This document shows positions 42,731 to 52,939 of a stretch of 64,000 nucleotides of DNA, in pieces. Source of the DNA: Mageeibacillus sp. Lineage in GTDB: Bacteria; Bacillota; Clostridia; Saccharofermentanales; Saccharofermentanaceae. Position 1 is the stretch's first letter; each line of letters begins with the position of its first letter. The stretch is taken from positions 62,001 through 126,000 of the forward strand of contig JAKVLB010000006.1 in the NCBI GenBank assembly GCA_022484595.1, in the 5' to 3' direction. The position numbers and the translations under genes are program-made. The notes beneath the pieces were generated by a model, which was not told where the DNA came from, ran no database searches, and worked only from the letters and a program-made list of their open reading frames with translations.

Positions 42731-43933
42731 TTACTTCTTGCGCTTCTTGGAAAGAACATCAAAGAGAACGGCAAAGAGAAGAACCAAACCCTTGACTATC
42801 TTCTGATAGTTTGAGCTGGTACCCATGATGCTCATGCCCTGATTGATGACACCAAGAAGTGATGCGCCGATAATTACTCCGCCGATGCTGCCTGTTCCGC
42901 CGTATGCCGAAGCTCCGCCGATGAAGCATGCGGCGATGGCGTCCATTTCATAGCCCTGACCGAATGTCGGCTGTGCTCCTACGTTTCTGGCGATATTAAG
43001 AATTCCTGCAAATCCGGCAAGAAGTCCCATCATCGTATAAGCCGAGAACATTACCTTCTTTGTATTAATGCCTGAAAGCCTTGTTGCCTTCTCATTTCCA
43101 CCGACAGCGTAGAGATTGCGGCCGAAAGTTGTCTTCGTCGTAATGTAAGCGAATACACAGAGAATAACAGCAATCCAGATAAGTGATGTAGGAATTCCCT
43201 TGTATGTTGCAAGCTTATAGAAAATCCAGACAAGTACCGCACAGATCAGCACTGTCTTTACAATCACTGACGTGAGAGATTCAAGCTTGTATCCGTTTTT
43301 GCGGAGATTGCTGCGGTTGATTACCGTATAAACAACAACAATAGCAGCAATCAGAACTCCCGCAAATAAGCAGGTTTTGTTGATGAGAACTCCGTCAGGT
43401 GAAGTAAATGACGGGCCGACCTTGGCGAGGAAATCCGGAACATAGCAGTCCGAACCGCCTCCGAAGACGTTTAAGAATGTCGTATTCTCTACAGGGTGCG
43501 TAATGCCGCCCATGAGGACATTTGACAGACCTCTGAACGCAAGCATTCCTGCAAGTGTGGCAATGAACGGAGGAACCTTGACATATGCTATCCAGAAGCC
43601 CTGCCACATACCGATAAGCAAACCCATTACGAGCATTACTATCACTGCAAGTCCCCATGGAAGTTTGTTCTCCATTATGATTGCACCGGCACCGCCCGCG
43701 AAGCAGACTACAGAACCTACAGCGAGGTCGATGTTGCCGCCGGTCAGGATACATAGGAGCATACCGGTCGCGAGAACGAAAACGTATGCGTTCTGCGAGA
43801 TAAGGTTGTTTATATTCTGCGAATACAGAGCCTTGCCGCCGGTCGCGAAATAGAAGAATATAAAAACCGCTACCAAGGCAATCAGCATGGCGTATTTCTT
43901 AAGTACGCCCACAATTTTTCCGGTCGTATCCAT
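42731..43933 (-). CDS. Monosaccharide ABC transporter permease, first paralogue
   Basis: A 400-residue permease with about ten membrane helices. LTGGNIDLAVGS, PPFIATLAGMLAFRG and GGASAYGGTGSIGGVIIGA correspond to those of the downstream paralogue. Longer in the periplasmic loop after the fifth helix region (FGGGSDCYVPDFLAKVG). AAAGGGGGAG precedes the ATG. Sits three bases after the ATPase gene. Confidence 0.93.
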   Translation of the reverse strand: MDTTGKIVGVLKKYAMLIALVAVFIFFYFATGGKALYSQNINNLISQNAYVFVLATGMLLCILTGGNIDLAVGSVVCFAGGAGAIIMENKLPWGLAVIVMLVMGLLIGMWQGFWIAYVKVPPFIATLAGMLAFRGLSNVLMGGITHPVENTTFLNVFGGGSDCYVPDFLAKVGPSFTSPDGVLINKTCLFAGVLIAAIVVVYTVINRSNLRKNGYKLESLTSVIVKTVLICAVLVWIFYKLATYKGIPTSLIWIAVILCVFAYITTKTTFGRNLYAVGGNEKATRLSGINTKKVMFSAYTMMGLLAGFAGILNIARNVGAQPTFGQGYEMDAIAACFIGGASAYGGTGSIGGVIIGASLLGVINQGMSIMGTSSNYQKIVKGLVLLFAVLFDVLSKKRKK

Positions 43934-43936
43934 GTC

Positions 43937-45475
43937 TTACTCCCCCTTTCCCGATTTAACGATGCATGCCATTATGTTCTCCTGTGTTGCGTCACAGGCC
44001 TTCATCTCACCGACTATCTTCGCCGCATTCATAATATAGATGCGGTCGCTCATTCCGAGAACCTCCGGAAGTTCCGATGATATCATTATCACCGACTTGC
44101 CCGCTGCCACCAGGTCATTGATTATGCAGTAAATCTCGTACTTGGCGCCAACATCGATACCTCTTGTAGGTTCATCAAGAATCAACACATCCGGATCCGC
44201 GAACATCCACTTTGCCAGAAGAACCTTCTGCTGGTTTCCGCCTGAAAGATTTCCGACATTCTGTTCTACTGAAGGTGTCTTTGTGTTTAGTTTCTTAACG
44301 TATTCCTTGGCCACCGCGTACTCTGCATCCTTATCGATAACAAGCCTCTTGCTCAGTGCTTTGAGGTTTGCAAGCGATGTATTGGTCTTAATGGAATTTG
44401 ACAGAACCAGTCCGTTGCCTTTTCTGTCCTCGGTTACGTAAGCTATCTTGTTCTCTATTGCAGCCTTCGGGCTCTTAAGATGTAATTCCTTGCCGCGAAG
44501 CTTCAACGTTCCTGATATACCGATTCCGTATGATCTTCCGAAAATACTCATCGCCAGCTCGGTTCTTCCGGCACCCATAAGGCCGTAAATTCCGACAACT
44601 TCGCCTCTCTTGACGTTCATCGAAACATCGTCTACCACCTTGCGTTCCGTGAACTCAGGATGATATACGGTCCAATTGTCGACTTCCATCATGACATCGC
44701 CGACTTCCACATCATGTCTCTTTGGGAAACGGTCTGTCATCGCGCGGTTAACCATGCCCTTGATGATTCTGTCCTCCGAGATCTCATCGGTCTTGCAATC
44801 GAGAGTCTCAATGGTGGAACCGTCTCTCACTATGGTTATCTTATCTGAAATATATGCAACTTCATTGAGCTTGTGGGAAATGATAATCATTGTCATTCCC
44901 TGCTTCTTGAATTCCTTCATGAGATCGAGTAACGCCCGTGAATCAGTCTCGTTAAGTGACGATGTAGGTTCGTCAAGGATCAGAAGCTTCGCATGCTTCG
45001 CGAGTGCCTTGGCAATCTCAACGAGCTGCTGTTTACCTGTACCTATATCTTTAATCAATGTCTTCGAGGAATCGCTGAGACCAACCATCTTAAGATACTT
45101 GTCTGCTTCAGCATATGTGAGATTCCAGTCGATATTGTATTTCTTTCCTCTTTCATTTCCAAGAAACATGTTCTCGCCTATAGTCATATAGGGAACGAGT
45201 GCAAGTTCCTGATGAATTATGACGATGCCCTTGTTCTCCGAGTCCTTGATTTTATGGAACTGGCAGACTTCGCCATTATAGATAATATCGCCTTCATAGG
45301 TGCCGAACGGATATATACCGCTCAGGACGTTCATCAGCGTTGACTTACCTGCTCCGTTCTCGCCGACGAGAGCATGTATCTCTCCCTCTTCGACCTTGAG
45401 ATTTACGTTGTCAAGTGCTTTAACGCCGGGGAAGGTCTTTGTTATGTTCTTCATTTCCAACAAAACATTTGCCAT
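43937..45475 (-). CDS. Monosaccharide ABC transporter ATPase with two nucleotide-binding domains
   Basis: A 512-residue MglA/XylG/MmsA-type ATPase. First domain: [12 protein letters not shown], a degenerate signature [14 protein letters not shown], and [11 protein letters not shown]. Second domain: [10 protein letters not shown] (Walker A with Arg), [14 protein letters not shown], and [16 protein letters not shown]. The mix of one full and one altered site is usual for this class. GGAGG precedes the ATG. Preceded by a hairpin after the binding-protein gene. Confidence 0.95.
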   Translation of the reverse strand: MANVLLEMKNITKTFPGVKALDNVNLKVEEGEIHALVGENGAGKSTLMNVLSGIYPFGTYEGDIIYNGEVCQFHKIKDSENKGIVIIHQELALVPYMTIGENMFLGNERGKKYNIDWNLTYAEADKYLKMVGLSDSSKTLIKDIGTGKQQLVEIAKALAKHAKLLILDEPTSSLNETDSRALLDLMKEFKKQGMTMIIISHKLNEVAYISDKITIVRDGSTIETLDCKTDEISEDRIIKGMVNRAMTDRFPKRHDVEVGDVMMEVDNWTVYHPEFTERKVVDDVSMNVKRGEVVGIYGLMGAGRTELAMSIFGRSYGIGISGTLKLRGKELHLKSPKAAIENKIAYVTEDRKGNGLVLSNSIKTNTSLANLKALSKRLVIDKDAEYAVAKEYVKKLNTKTPSVEQNVGNLSGGNQQKVLLAKWMFADPDVLILDEPTRGIDVGAKYEIYCIINDLVAAGKSVIMISSELPEVLGMSDRIYIMNAAKIVGEMKACDATQENIMACIVKSGKGE

Positions 45476-45511
45476 GTGCTTTCCTCCGTTTCAACCGGCT
45501 GCCAAAAATAA

Positions 45512-45541
45512 CATACAGGCGGGCAGATACCCGCCTGTATG
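45512..45541 (-). terminator. Hairpin between binding protein and ATPase genes
   Basis: CATACAGGCGGG pairs with CCCGCCTGTATG (12 bp, 6-nt loop); on the minus strand it is followed by TTATTTTT. A partial terminator here would give more binding protein than membrane components. Confidence 0.82.
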
Positions 45542-45556
45542 AAATGTCGACAGAAC

Positions 45557-46615
45557 TTATTTAAGCTGATCTGCTGTGTAGTATCCGGAAGTAATAAGGA
45601 TTTCCTCGTAGTTGTTTACATCTGCGAATACAGGATCGCAAAGGTAAGAAGGAACAACCTTGGCACCGTTGTCATATGTCTTTGTATCGTTAACGTCAAC
45701 TGTCTCGCCCTTAACGATCTGTGTAACCATCTTGACAACCTGGCTTGCAAGTGTACGTGTATCCTTAAATACTGACATTGACTGAAGTCCGGCGATCATG
45801 TTCTTAACGTTAGCTACGTCGCAGTCCTGACCTGTGATGATCGGGTACTTGCCTGTGTAGTTTGCGGCAAGAGCATTCTCAACGCCTAAAGCAGTAGAGT
45901 CATTGGAGCAGAGCCAAGCATCAACGTTTGTGCCGTCAGCATAGTAAGAAGAAAGAATATTCTCAGCTCTTGACTGTGCTGTCTCTGTTGCCCATGAAGC
46001 TGTTGCTACGTCCGCAAATGCTGTCTGGCCTGAGACTACAACAAGCTTGCCTGAATCGATATACTGCTGGAGAACATCCATAGCGCCCTGATAGAAATAG
46101 CTTGCGTTATTGTCGCCCGGGTCGCCTGCTGTAATCTCAAGATTGAACGGGCCTGCCGCATTCTCAAGATCAAGAGTATCAGCAATATACTGTCCCTGAA
46201 CTGTACCAACCTTGTAGTTGTCGAATGTTGCGTAATAATCAACTGAATCAGAATCCATAAGGAGACGGTCATAAGCGATAACCGGAACATCCTTATCTTC
46301 TGCCATGTCGAGAGCCTCACCGAGTGAAGAACCATCGATAGCAGCGATAACGAGAACCTTGCAGCCTGATGAAATCATATTCTCAATCTGTGAAAGCTGT
46401 GTCTGCGGATCGTTTGAAGCATACTGCAAATCTACCGAGTAGCCGGCATCTTCAAGCTGACTCTGCATGTTGGATCCATCCTGGTTCCATCTCTGGAGAT
46501 CCTTTGTAGGCATTGATACGCCAACCTTTGTTCCTCCGGAAGTAGCTGTCGAACAACCGGCAAAGCAGCCAAGAACCATGGCCGAGCACATAAGAGCGCT
46601 AACTAACTTTTTCAT
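45557..46615 (-). CDS. ChvE-type multiple-monosaccharide binding lipoprotein
   Basis: A 352-residue family 2 periplasmic-binding-protein fold. Lipobox in LGCFAGCS (Cys 21). Mature part: GVSMPTKDLQRWNQDG, PVIAYDRLLMDSD, and GQDCDVANVKNMIAG resembling ChvE/MmsE sugar binders. It feeds the ATPase and the two permeases downstream. The 179 bp upstream should carry its promoter. Substrates of ChvE-type proteins include galactose, glucose, xylose and arabinose; which apply here is not known. Confidence 0.93.
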   Translation of the reverse strand: MKKLVSALMCSAMVLGCFAGCSTATSGGTKVGVSMPTKDLQRWNQDGSNMQSQLEDAGYSVDLQYASNDPQTQLSQIENMISSGCKVLVIAAIDGSSLGEALDMAEDKDVPVIAYDRLLMDSDSVDYYATFDNYKVGTVQGQYIADTLDLENAAGPFNLEITAGDPGDNNASYFYQGAMDVLQQYIDSGKLVVVSGQTAFADVATASWATETAQSRAENILSSYYADGTNVDAWLCSNDSTALGVENALAANYTGKYPIITGQDCDVANVKNMIAGLQSMSVFKDTRTLASQVVKMVTQIVKGETVDVNDTKTYDNGAKVVPSYLCDPVFADVNNYEEILITSGYYTADQLK

Positions 46616-46794
46616 CTGAAAATCCTCCTATATAATGTTTTGAATTGGCGATTGCTCGCTACGGTTATACTAACATTACCCATACAGGAGAAACATATCG
46701 AGGTTCTTCATATTTTGGATAGACAAGTCCGGAGAAAATCCTTCTGATAGCACTTTTCGGGTTTTGTCAAAAAGCACTGGTTGAAATTGTGCTA

Positions 46795-47829
46795 TTATCC
46801 GTCAACGTTCATATAAACATCATCATGTGTATGGAATCCGCTGTCGATAATCACATCATCAATATTTTCCTTGGTGACAGCCACCGGCTCAATCGCAATA
46901 TAAGGAATGTCACTTGTTCCGTCATTGAAATAATCATAATCGCCGAGGGAAATTCCTTTTGCAAGCTTAACCGCACACTCGGCGGCAAGTGAAGCAAGCT
47001 TCTCAACAGGTTTAAACACCGTCATAAGCTGGGTGTCCTCAACTATTCTCTGGCAGGCCTCAAGCTCGGCATCCTGTCCGACTACGCATATTTTTCCTGC
47101 GAGTCCGCGTTCGGCAAGCGCATGGACTACCTCTCCCGCAAGAGAATCATTGCCGCACATTATGGCATCTGCTTCGGTTATCGTATCTATGTTATCGTTG
47201 ACAAAATCGTAGGCAAGTTCAGGTCTCCACTCATCACAGTTGCAGCTGAGAACTATATTCTCGCTGTGCTCGCCCATCACGGCATTGAATCCGCCCATAA
47301 CCTGTTCGACATTGTAATCGCTCTGCGGTCCGCAGATTTCGACGACATCGCCGTCGTCTCCGATTTTGTCGCAGATTGCCTCTCCCATCTGATCCCCGAC
47401 TGCCTCGTTATCAAATGAGATATATAGGTCGGCTCCGGCATTCCTTACTATGCGGTCGTAGCATATTACCGGAATTCCTGCTTCCTTGGCCTGTTTAATT
47501 ACCGCTGTCAGCGCGTCGGAATCGATAGTCACAACAACAATACAGTCAACTTTTATATCGATAAAATACTCAATCTGAGATATCTGCGTGTCAATATCAC
47601 CGTTTGCAGACTGAACATTGACCTCCGCGCCGAGATCGTTCGCAGTCGCCACGAAAACGTCGCGATCTCGCGTCCATCTCTCGATTACAAAAGAATCAAA
47701 GCTCATACCGATGGTGCAGCTGCCGGTCTGTGAAGCTTTGGGCCTCTCACTCGACGCAGCTGTGCCGTTACATGACACCATAAGAAACAGCATTGCAACA
47801 ATGAGAATACAGGCTGTAATTCGTTTCAT
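46795..47829 (-). CDS. Sugar-binding lipoprotein (XylF-like) joined to a two-component operon
   Basis: A 344-residue binding protein with a lipobox (FLMVSC, Cys 20). GMSFDSFVIERWTRDRD, ICYDRIVRNAGADLYISFDN and VVGQDAELEACQRIVEDTQ resemble XylF-type sugar binders. Its ATG overlaps the response-regulator stop by 4 nt, so it belongs to the sensing operon, not to the ABC importer that follows. It may serve as sensor input or as a second binder for the importer. A 179-bp space lies between it and the ChvE-like gene. Confidence 0.85.
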   Translation of the reverse strand: MKRITACILIVAMLFLMVSCNGTAASSERPKASQTGSCTIGMSFDSFVIERWTRDRDVFVATANDLGAEVNVQSANGDIDTQISQIEYFIDIKVDCIVVVTIDSDALTAVIKQAKEAGIPVICYDRIVRNAGADLYISFDNEAVGDQMGEAICDKIGDDGDVVEICGPQSDYNVEQVMGGFNAVMGEHSENIVLSCNCDEWRPELAYDFVNDNIDTITEADAIMCGNDSLAGEVVHALAERGLAGKICVVGQDAELEACQRIVEDTQLMTVFKPVEKLASLAAECAVKLAKGISLGDYDYFNDGTSDIPYIAIEPVAVTKENIDDVIIDSGFHTHDDVYMNVDG

Positions 47830-49424
47830 CTGCAGTTCGCCTCCTTATATTCCGTGGGCGTAACACCGGTTACTTTCTTGAAAATTCTGCTGAAGTAATT
47901 AGGGTCAGAGTACCCGACCGTCACGCAGATTTCCTTCATCGATTTATCAGAATCGGCAAGCAGCGTTTTCGCCTTCTCTATTCTTATATTGGTCAGATAA
48001 TCGATGAAATTTACACCTGTTTTATTCTTGAACAGTTTGCTGAAATAATACGGACTGATATCAACCTCGCGCGAAATATCATCCAGTGAAAGATCTTTAT
48101 CGTAATTTTTATCAATATAGTTTTTCGCCTGATCAACGGCACTCACCGACTTGTCTTCAAAGGTTGAGTCTATTATGCGCACAGAACGCTCAATATGCTT
48201 TATGAACCACAGACGAAGCTCATCCAGGCTGTCAATTGAACATACCTCGGGCAGGTACTCACTTCTGGACAGAAAATGGTAGACATGTCCGCCTTTACTG
48301 TATACCAGATGCTCCGACCACAGAACAAACTCAAGAGCCTTGAGCCTTATATCCGACAGCGTTCCGCCCGAACCGTGCTCAAGCCAGTCGAAAAATCTGC
48401 TGGCCTCCTCGGTCGATTTAACGACGTCTCCGTTCTCTACGGCGTCGAAAAGTCTTTTCTCATCTTTGAGCGGATAATTCTCCTCATACTCACACCCGAC
48501 ATGGACATCATCAGCATGTGCCACGCGCTCGGACGACCTCACAAGCACAGCGAGTGCCTCGCTGTAAGACTCTGAAAGAAACTCGACCGGTCTTACGGCA
48601 CCTATGCCTATTCTGCAATTAATTCCCAATTTGTCCGAAAGCCTGTGTGAGAGTATTCGCGCCTGTTCAACTATCTCGGAACGCTTTTCGTAAGGCAGCT
48701 CGTCATGCTCATAAGGCACCATAACCGGAAGTTTATTTCCCATTATAGTTCCGATTATTCCCTTGAAATAATCTTCGATTATAAGCCTCACTTCCGTGTA
48801 GTTCTTCTGTATCGTGATGCTCGCCGGCACCGCACCCTTCATGTAATTGCCTACCTGTTCCTGCCCGGACACAATGACAACCATATAAGCATACTTCTCT
48901 TTGATCCCGAGAAGCGCCATATAGTTATCGATATCCTCTTTGAAATGTTCATGAGACAGAAGGCTCTGGATGAGACCGTTCTCAATAATCGGCATAATCG
49001 TCTCAAGCTTCTCTTTTATTTCAAGTTCCTCGCGCCTCTTATCCTTCTCACAGTCGACCACCGACATTGCTTTCTTAAGAACTTCACAGATACGGTTCTT
49101 ATCGAACGGTTTATTGATGTATTCGAGCACGCCGAGATTTATGGCTTCCTTGGCGTAGTCAAATTTGTCGTAAGCTGACAGCACAATAAAAACAACGTTT
49201 GAGTTTGTATTCTTGATTTCACGCATAGCCTCTATGCCGTTTATACCCGGCATCTGTATGTCCATAAACGCTATATCCGGTCTGAAAGAATCGGCGAGTT
49301 CTATCACGCTTCTTCCGGTCTTTGCAGATGCAATCTCACACTGCCCCGGAAAGCTCTTTTCGATAATAAACTTCAGTGAATCAATCACGATTCCTTCGTC
49401 ATCTGCAAGCATTACTTTGTACAT
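47826..49424 (-). CDS. YesN-type response regulator, REC plus AraC DNA-binding domain
   Basis: A 532-residue regulator. The ATG at 49424 follows GGAG and starts four bases after the kinase stop; a much longer frame upstream is not real. REC domain 1-120 with ADDEG, phospho-acceptor Asp 55 in AFMDIQMPG and INKPF. A middle region (about 130-420) of unknown fold, and a C-terminal AraC-type double helix-turn-helix (LSLDDISREVDISPYYFSKL, MKEICVTVGYSDPNYFSRI). Expected to activate sugar uptake genes next to it. Confidence 0.95.
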   Translation of the reverse strand: MYKVMLADDEGIVIDSLKFIIEKSFPGQCEIASAKTGRSVIELADSFRPDIAFMDIQMPGINGIEAMREIKNTNSNVVFIVLSAYDKFDYAKEAINLGVLEYINKPFDKNRICEVLKKAMSVVDCEKDKRREELEIKEKLETIMPIIENGLIQSLLSHEHFKEDIDNYMALLGIKEKYAYMVVIVSGQEQVGNYMKGAVPASITIQKNYTEVRLIIEDYFKGIIGTIMGNKLPVMVPYEHDELPYEKRSEIVEQARILSHRLSDKLGINCRIGIGAVRPVEFLSESYSEALAVLVRSSERVAHADDVHVGCEYEENYPLKDEKRLFDAVENGDVVKSTEEASRFFDWLEHGSGGTLSDIRLKALEFVLWSEHLVYSKGGHVYHFLSRSEYLPEVCSIDSLDELRLWFIKHIERSVRIIDSTFEDKSVSAVDQAKNYIDKNYDKDLSLDDISREVDISPYYFSKLFKNKTGVNFIDYLTNIRIEKAKTLLADSDKSMKEICVTVGYSDPNYFSRIFKKVTGVTPTEYKEANCR

Positions 49425-49428
49425 ATCA

Positions 49429-50910
49429 TTACTCCATAGGAATTTTAATAATAACGTCAGTTCCCTGACCGATTGCGCTGTGAATCTCAAATCTGTCTCT
49501 GCCGCCGTAGAAAAGACTGAGCCGTGACATAACATTTGACACTCCGATGCCCTTTGGCTCCGGACTGCTCTCATCAAACTGCTCGTTGGCCATTATCTTG
49601 TCTATCACTTCCTGCTCCATGCCTATGCCGTTGTCAGAGACTTTGATGCAGGCCATATCGTCTTCCCTGTATAGTGCGAGTGATATTTCACCCGGACTCT
49701 CATCAAGATTGCAAAGACCGTGCTTGACCGAGTTCTCGACCAGGGGCTGAATAATCATACTTGGCATCCTGATGTTCAGAAGTTCCGCGTCAATCTGTTT
49801 GCTGAATTTTATGTCACCCGAGAACCGCACATCGAGTATATATATATAATTGTCAACCAGTTCTATCTCCTCTGACACCGTGACAACATCGTTGTTCTTC
49901 TTGACGTTGTATCTGAAGAAATCAGCCATATTCTGAATATACTCATTGGTCCTGTCAGCGCCCTCCATCATCGCCAGCTGCGCTCCCGCGTTGAGCGTGT
50001 TGAACAGGAAATGCGGGTTAATCTGTGCCTGGAGATATTTGAGCTGCGCGTCCTTGAGGTGCGTCTCCATAAGAAGGCTCTTCTCCTTCATGATACTCTC
50101 GTTCTCCATCTGTGTACGAATTTTCTCGATATATTCCTTTATGCTCGCAAGCATCTGGTTGAAAGCACGCGTGACGTTTCCTATCTCATCGTTATACTTG
50201 GCCTTCAGCGGTTCCACATTCTCCGGGCTGGAATTTGATATCTCGTTCGCCTTCTCCGAGAGCCTCGTCAAAGGCAGCGTGATTGTGCTGGTTGTCATCA
50301 CAATAAGCAGAATGTTCATAATAGATACAATAACAAAAATTGACAGGCAGAGTATCTCTGAATACTGCATTGAAGTCAGCAGCGTAGAATAACTGCTGGA
50401 ATTGCTCTTGAACTGTTCATTGTTCAGGCTGTAGATATAGGCGCTCAGATAGTTATACAGCTTCTGGCACTCGTTGTATTTCTGCGTATACTCCGATATA
50501 TTGCGCCCGCGCTTATATTCAACCGCCGCGTCAGCAGTCGCGAGATAGTTCTCCATCATATTTCTGATGTTGCACTCCATAAGCTTCATAGGATTGTTAG
50601 TCGGGCTGTCATTAAGCCCGGAAATCTGATTTGACATATACTGTGATGACTTATAGTACATCTCAAGCTCATCCGTGCCTTTGGTCTCCAGATACCCGAC
50701 AAGATTCGTCTGTATGGAGTCAAGGTTGTCGGACAGATCGTTAAGACTTATATTCGTTGAATAAACTGCATCTATTCTCTTGATTACGCGATTGAGATTG
50801 ATGTACACAAACAGATTTACGCCAAAAGCAATGATCGATGTCACAAGGAAAACGGCAACGAGCTTCTGCTTGATTCTCATGTTCTTATAGTATAATTTCA
50901 GCCTGCCCAT
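49429..50910 (-). CDS. YesM/LytS-type sensor histidine kinase
   Basis: A 493-residue kinase. Membrane segments at about 15-37 and 186-206 bracket a helical extracellular domain. HAMP follows (207-262), then the HisKA_7TM-like dimerisation stretch with His 300 in INPHFLFN, and a HATPase domain with QPLVENSVKHGL, DNGIGM and GIGVSNV. GGAGG precedes the ATG. It lies between the anchored binding protein and the response regulator, consistent with a three-part receptor. Confidence 0.95.
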   Translation of the reverse strand: MGRLKLYYKNMRIKQKLVAVFLVTSIIAFGVNLFVYINLNRVIKRIDAVYSTNISLNDLSDNLDSIQTNLVGYLETKGTDELEMYYKSSQYMSNQISGLNDSPTNNPMKLMECNIRNMMENYLATADAAVEYKRGRNISEYTQKYNECQKLYNYLSAYIYSLNNEQFKSNSSSYSTLLTSMQYSEILCLSIFVIVSIMNILLIVMTTSTITLPLTRLSEKANEISNSSPENVEPLKAKYNDEIGNVTRAFNQMLASIKEYIEKIRTQMENESIMKEKSLLMETHLKDAQLKYLQAQINPHFLFNTLNAGAQLAMMEGADRTNEYIQNMADFFRYNVKKNNDVVTVSEEIELVDNYIYILDVRFSGDIKFSKQIDAELLNIRMPSMIIQPLVENSVKHGLCNLDESPGEISLALYREDDMACIKVSDNGIGMEQEVIDKIMANEQFDESSPEPKGIGVSNVMSRLSLFYGGRDRFEIHSAIGQGTDVIIKIPME

Positions 50911-50913
50911 CGG

Positions 50914-51948
50914 TTAATCCTCCTGCAGATAGTCAGAGACATTATCCTTGTTTATAAGGATATAGTCCGCACTGAAATACTCACTTACGTTTCCGCTGCT
51001 GATATACTCATTGAGCGCATCGACACTGCGTGTCGCCATCTGCTTTGTATCTACGGTAATGGTCGCATAGACAGCTCCGCGTTCAATGGCTCTCAGCACC
51101 GTATCAGAGTCAAAATAGCCTATGATCGTGGTCTCTCCGACCTTGTTTCGGTCAACAATACTCTGATATACCGCTCTTGTGTTTATGTCGCTCAGACAGA
51201 TTATAATATCCGGAAAATCGTCAAGATCTCTGAACATGTTTCTGACATTCTCTTCGACATTGAATGCCAATGTACTCTCGATAACCTTGGAAGATACTGA
51301 CATATTGCCAAACTGCTCACCGGCATCTCCAAGAGTCTCCTGTATTGCCGTAAGCATAACATTCTCACTGCTGTATTCGGAATCCATAAGCACCAGAGCT
51401 GAGATTTTGCCGTCATCCGTGGTAATTCCATCCGCGGCGCTCATAATCATATTGCCGTATTCGACTCCGATGTTGTAGTTGCTGACTCCGACAAAACACT
51501 TTCTTTCCGACGAAGGATTGTCTGCGAAAACAGTAACCACAGGAATTCCCCTGTCCGTAGCCTCTGCAATAAGATTATCAGTTTCTTCCGTTCCGTCACC
51601 GACGAGAATTATTCCTGAGACTCCGGAATTAATAGCTATCTCAAGCAGCTCCTGTTTCGAATATCTGGTGACAAGATTCGCGCCGATGTTCTCTATGTAA
51701 CAGTCATTCTCCATACCGTAAGCGGCAAGTTCACCATATAGTGTATCGGACAGCGCACTGTCATCTTCATCGGCTATGAACGCATAGAGATTTGAATACT
51801 CATTGTAATCTTCAATACCGACGCCGTTATAGCTGTCAACGCGATGGCTGAAGAAAACAAGTCCAACGACCGTCGCAAGAAGCAGCAGTACCGTAGCAGT
51901 AGCCATAATTGCCATCAGTATTTTATTACGGTCCGCATGTGTCTTCAT
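50914..51948 (-). CDS. Membrane-anchored sugar-binding-like protein, probable co-receptor
   Basis: A 344-residue binding-protein fold with an uncleaved N-terminal membrane helix (ILMAIMATATVLLLLATVVGL) and no lipobox. The ATG at 51948 follows AAGGAG; a TTG six bases upstream is less likely. GVSGIILVGDGTEE, GIPVVTVFADNP and GYFDSDTVLRAIERGAVYATI fit the LacI/RbsB-like ligand fold. Its place before a YesM-type kinase matches the XylFII-LytS arrangement in clostridia, where the binding protein docks on the kinase and signals the sugar. Confidence 0.88.
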   Translation of the reverse strand: MKTHADRNKILMAIMATATVLLLLATVVGLVFFSHRVDSYNGVGIEDYNEYSNLYAFIADEDDSALSDTLYGELAAYGMENDCYIENIGANLVTRYSKQELLEIAINSGVSGIILVGDGTEETDNLIAEATDRGIPVVTVFADNPSSERKCFVGVSNYNIGVEYGNMIMSAADGITTDDGKISALVLMDSEYSSENVMLTAIQETLGDAGEQFGNMSVSSKVIESTLAFNVEENVRNMFRDLDDFPDIIICLSDINTRAVYQSIVDRNKVGETTIIGYFDSDTVLRAIERGAVYATITVDTKQMATRSVDALNEYISSGNVSEYFSADYILINKDNVSDYLQED

Positions 51949-52067
51949 CGACAATACTCCTTGCTTTTATCCCCATGTGTATTCTATCCGTTCGGACACG
52001 TTTATTCAATCTCGGAAATTTGACCGTTTTGCGTTAATATAGACTAAATATTTAACAGGAGCATCTG

Positions 52068-52859
52068 ATGATACCTTTACTAAATGATTATCCATACCTT
52101 TACGAGACACACCTTCACACGTCACAATCAAGCAGGTGTGCAAAAAACACCGGCGCGCAGATGGCAAGAGCCGCAAAGGCCGCCGGTTACACCGGAATTT
52201 TTGTAACTGACCACCACTGGGGCGGCAACACCGCGGCAGACCGTTCTCTGCCGTGGGCAGACTGGGTGCATGCTTTCTCTGCCGGATACCGCGATGCCAG
52301 GAAGGAAGGCGACCGTATAGGTCTTGATGTTTTCTTCGGCTGGGAAGCCGGCTTCAGCGGAACCGAATTTCTTATATACGGTCTTACTCCGGATTGGATG
52401 ATTGATCACCCGGAGCTTCGCACATTCTGTGAACCGGAAAATGAAGAAGGCTTTACTCCGTTAACCCCTGAGCTTCAGTATCAGCTGGTTCACTCTGCCG
52501 GCGGAATGGTAATACACGCCCATCCGTTCAGGGAAGAGAGCTATATTCCTGAGATAAGACTTTATCCCGAATGTGTCGACGGAGTGGAGGTCATCAACGC
52601 GACTCACTCTAATCCCATGTCAAAGGCACACAATGACCCTGCATTTGACGAACGGGCCAGAGCATACGCCCGCAAATATTCTCTGCCTGCCACCGCCGGC
52701 TCAGACATGCATTGGACAGAGCTGTTCGGCGGCGGGATGGCATTTTCCCACCCGCTTTGTTCACCCGACGAATACATTGCCGAAGTTATATCGGGCGGAA
52801 ATTATGTAATGACAAACGGCGTGGAGTGGTTCGACCGCTACGGCAATCCGGTTGCCTGA
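52068..52859 (+). CDS. PHP-domain metal-dependent phosphoesterase
   Basis: A 263-residue PHP protein. Metal ligand motifs in order: ETHLHTSQSS, VTDHHWGG, WEAGFSG, HAHPFREES and GSDMHW. These are the sites of a trinuclear metal centre as in histidinol phosphatase and related phosphoesterases. AGGAG precedes the ATG. Divergent from the sugar-sensing operon. Substrate unknown. Confidence 0.92.
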   Translation: MIPLLNDYPYLYETHLHTSQSSRCAKNTGAQMARAAKAAGYTGIFVTDHHWGGNTAADRSLPWADWVHAFSAGYRDARKEGDRIGLDVFFGWEAGFSGTEFLIYGLTPDWMIDHPELRTFCEPENEEGFTPLTPELQYQLVHSAGGMVIHAHPFREESYIPEIRLYPECVDGVEVINATHSNPMSKAHNDPAFDERARAYARKYSLPATAGSDMHWTELFGGGMAFSHPLCSPDEYIAEVISGGNYVMTNGVEWFDRYGNPVA

Positions 52860-52880
52860 TCTCCTTACTATCAGTCAAAA

Positions 52881-52914
52881 AAGCGGCGTTGCAGGGATTT
52901 ATGCAGCGCCGCTT
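52881..52914. terminator. Terminator between PHP and surface-protein genes
   Basis: AAGCGGCG pairs with CGCCGCTT, with inner TGCA/TGCA pairing. A T6 tract follows on the minus strand, so it mainly ends the surface-protein message; the plus side is AT-rich. Confidence 0.82.
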
Positions 52915-52939
52915 AATTATTTAATGTCTATCCTGATTA

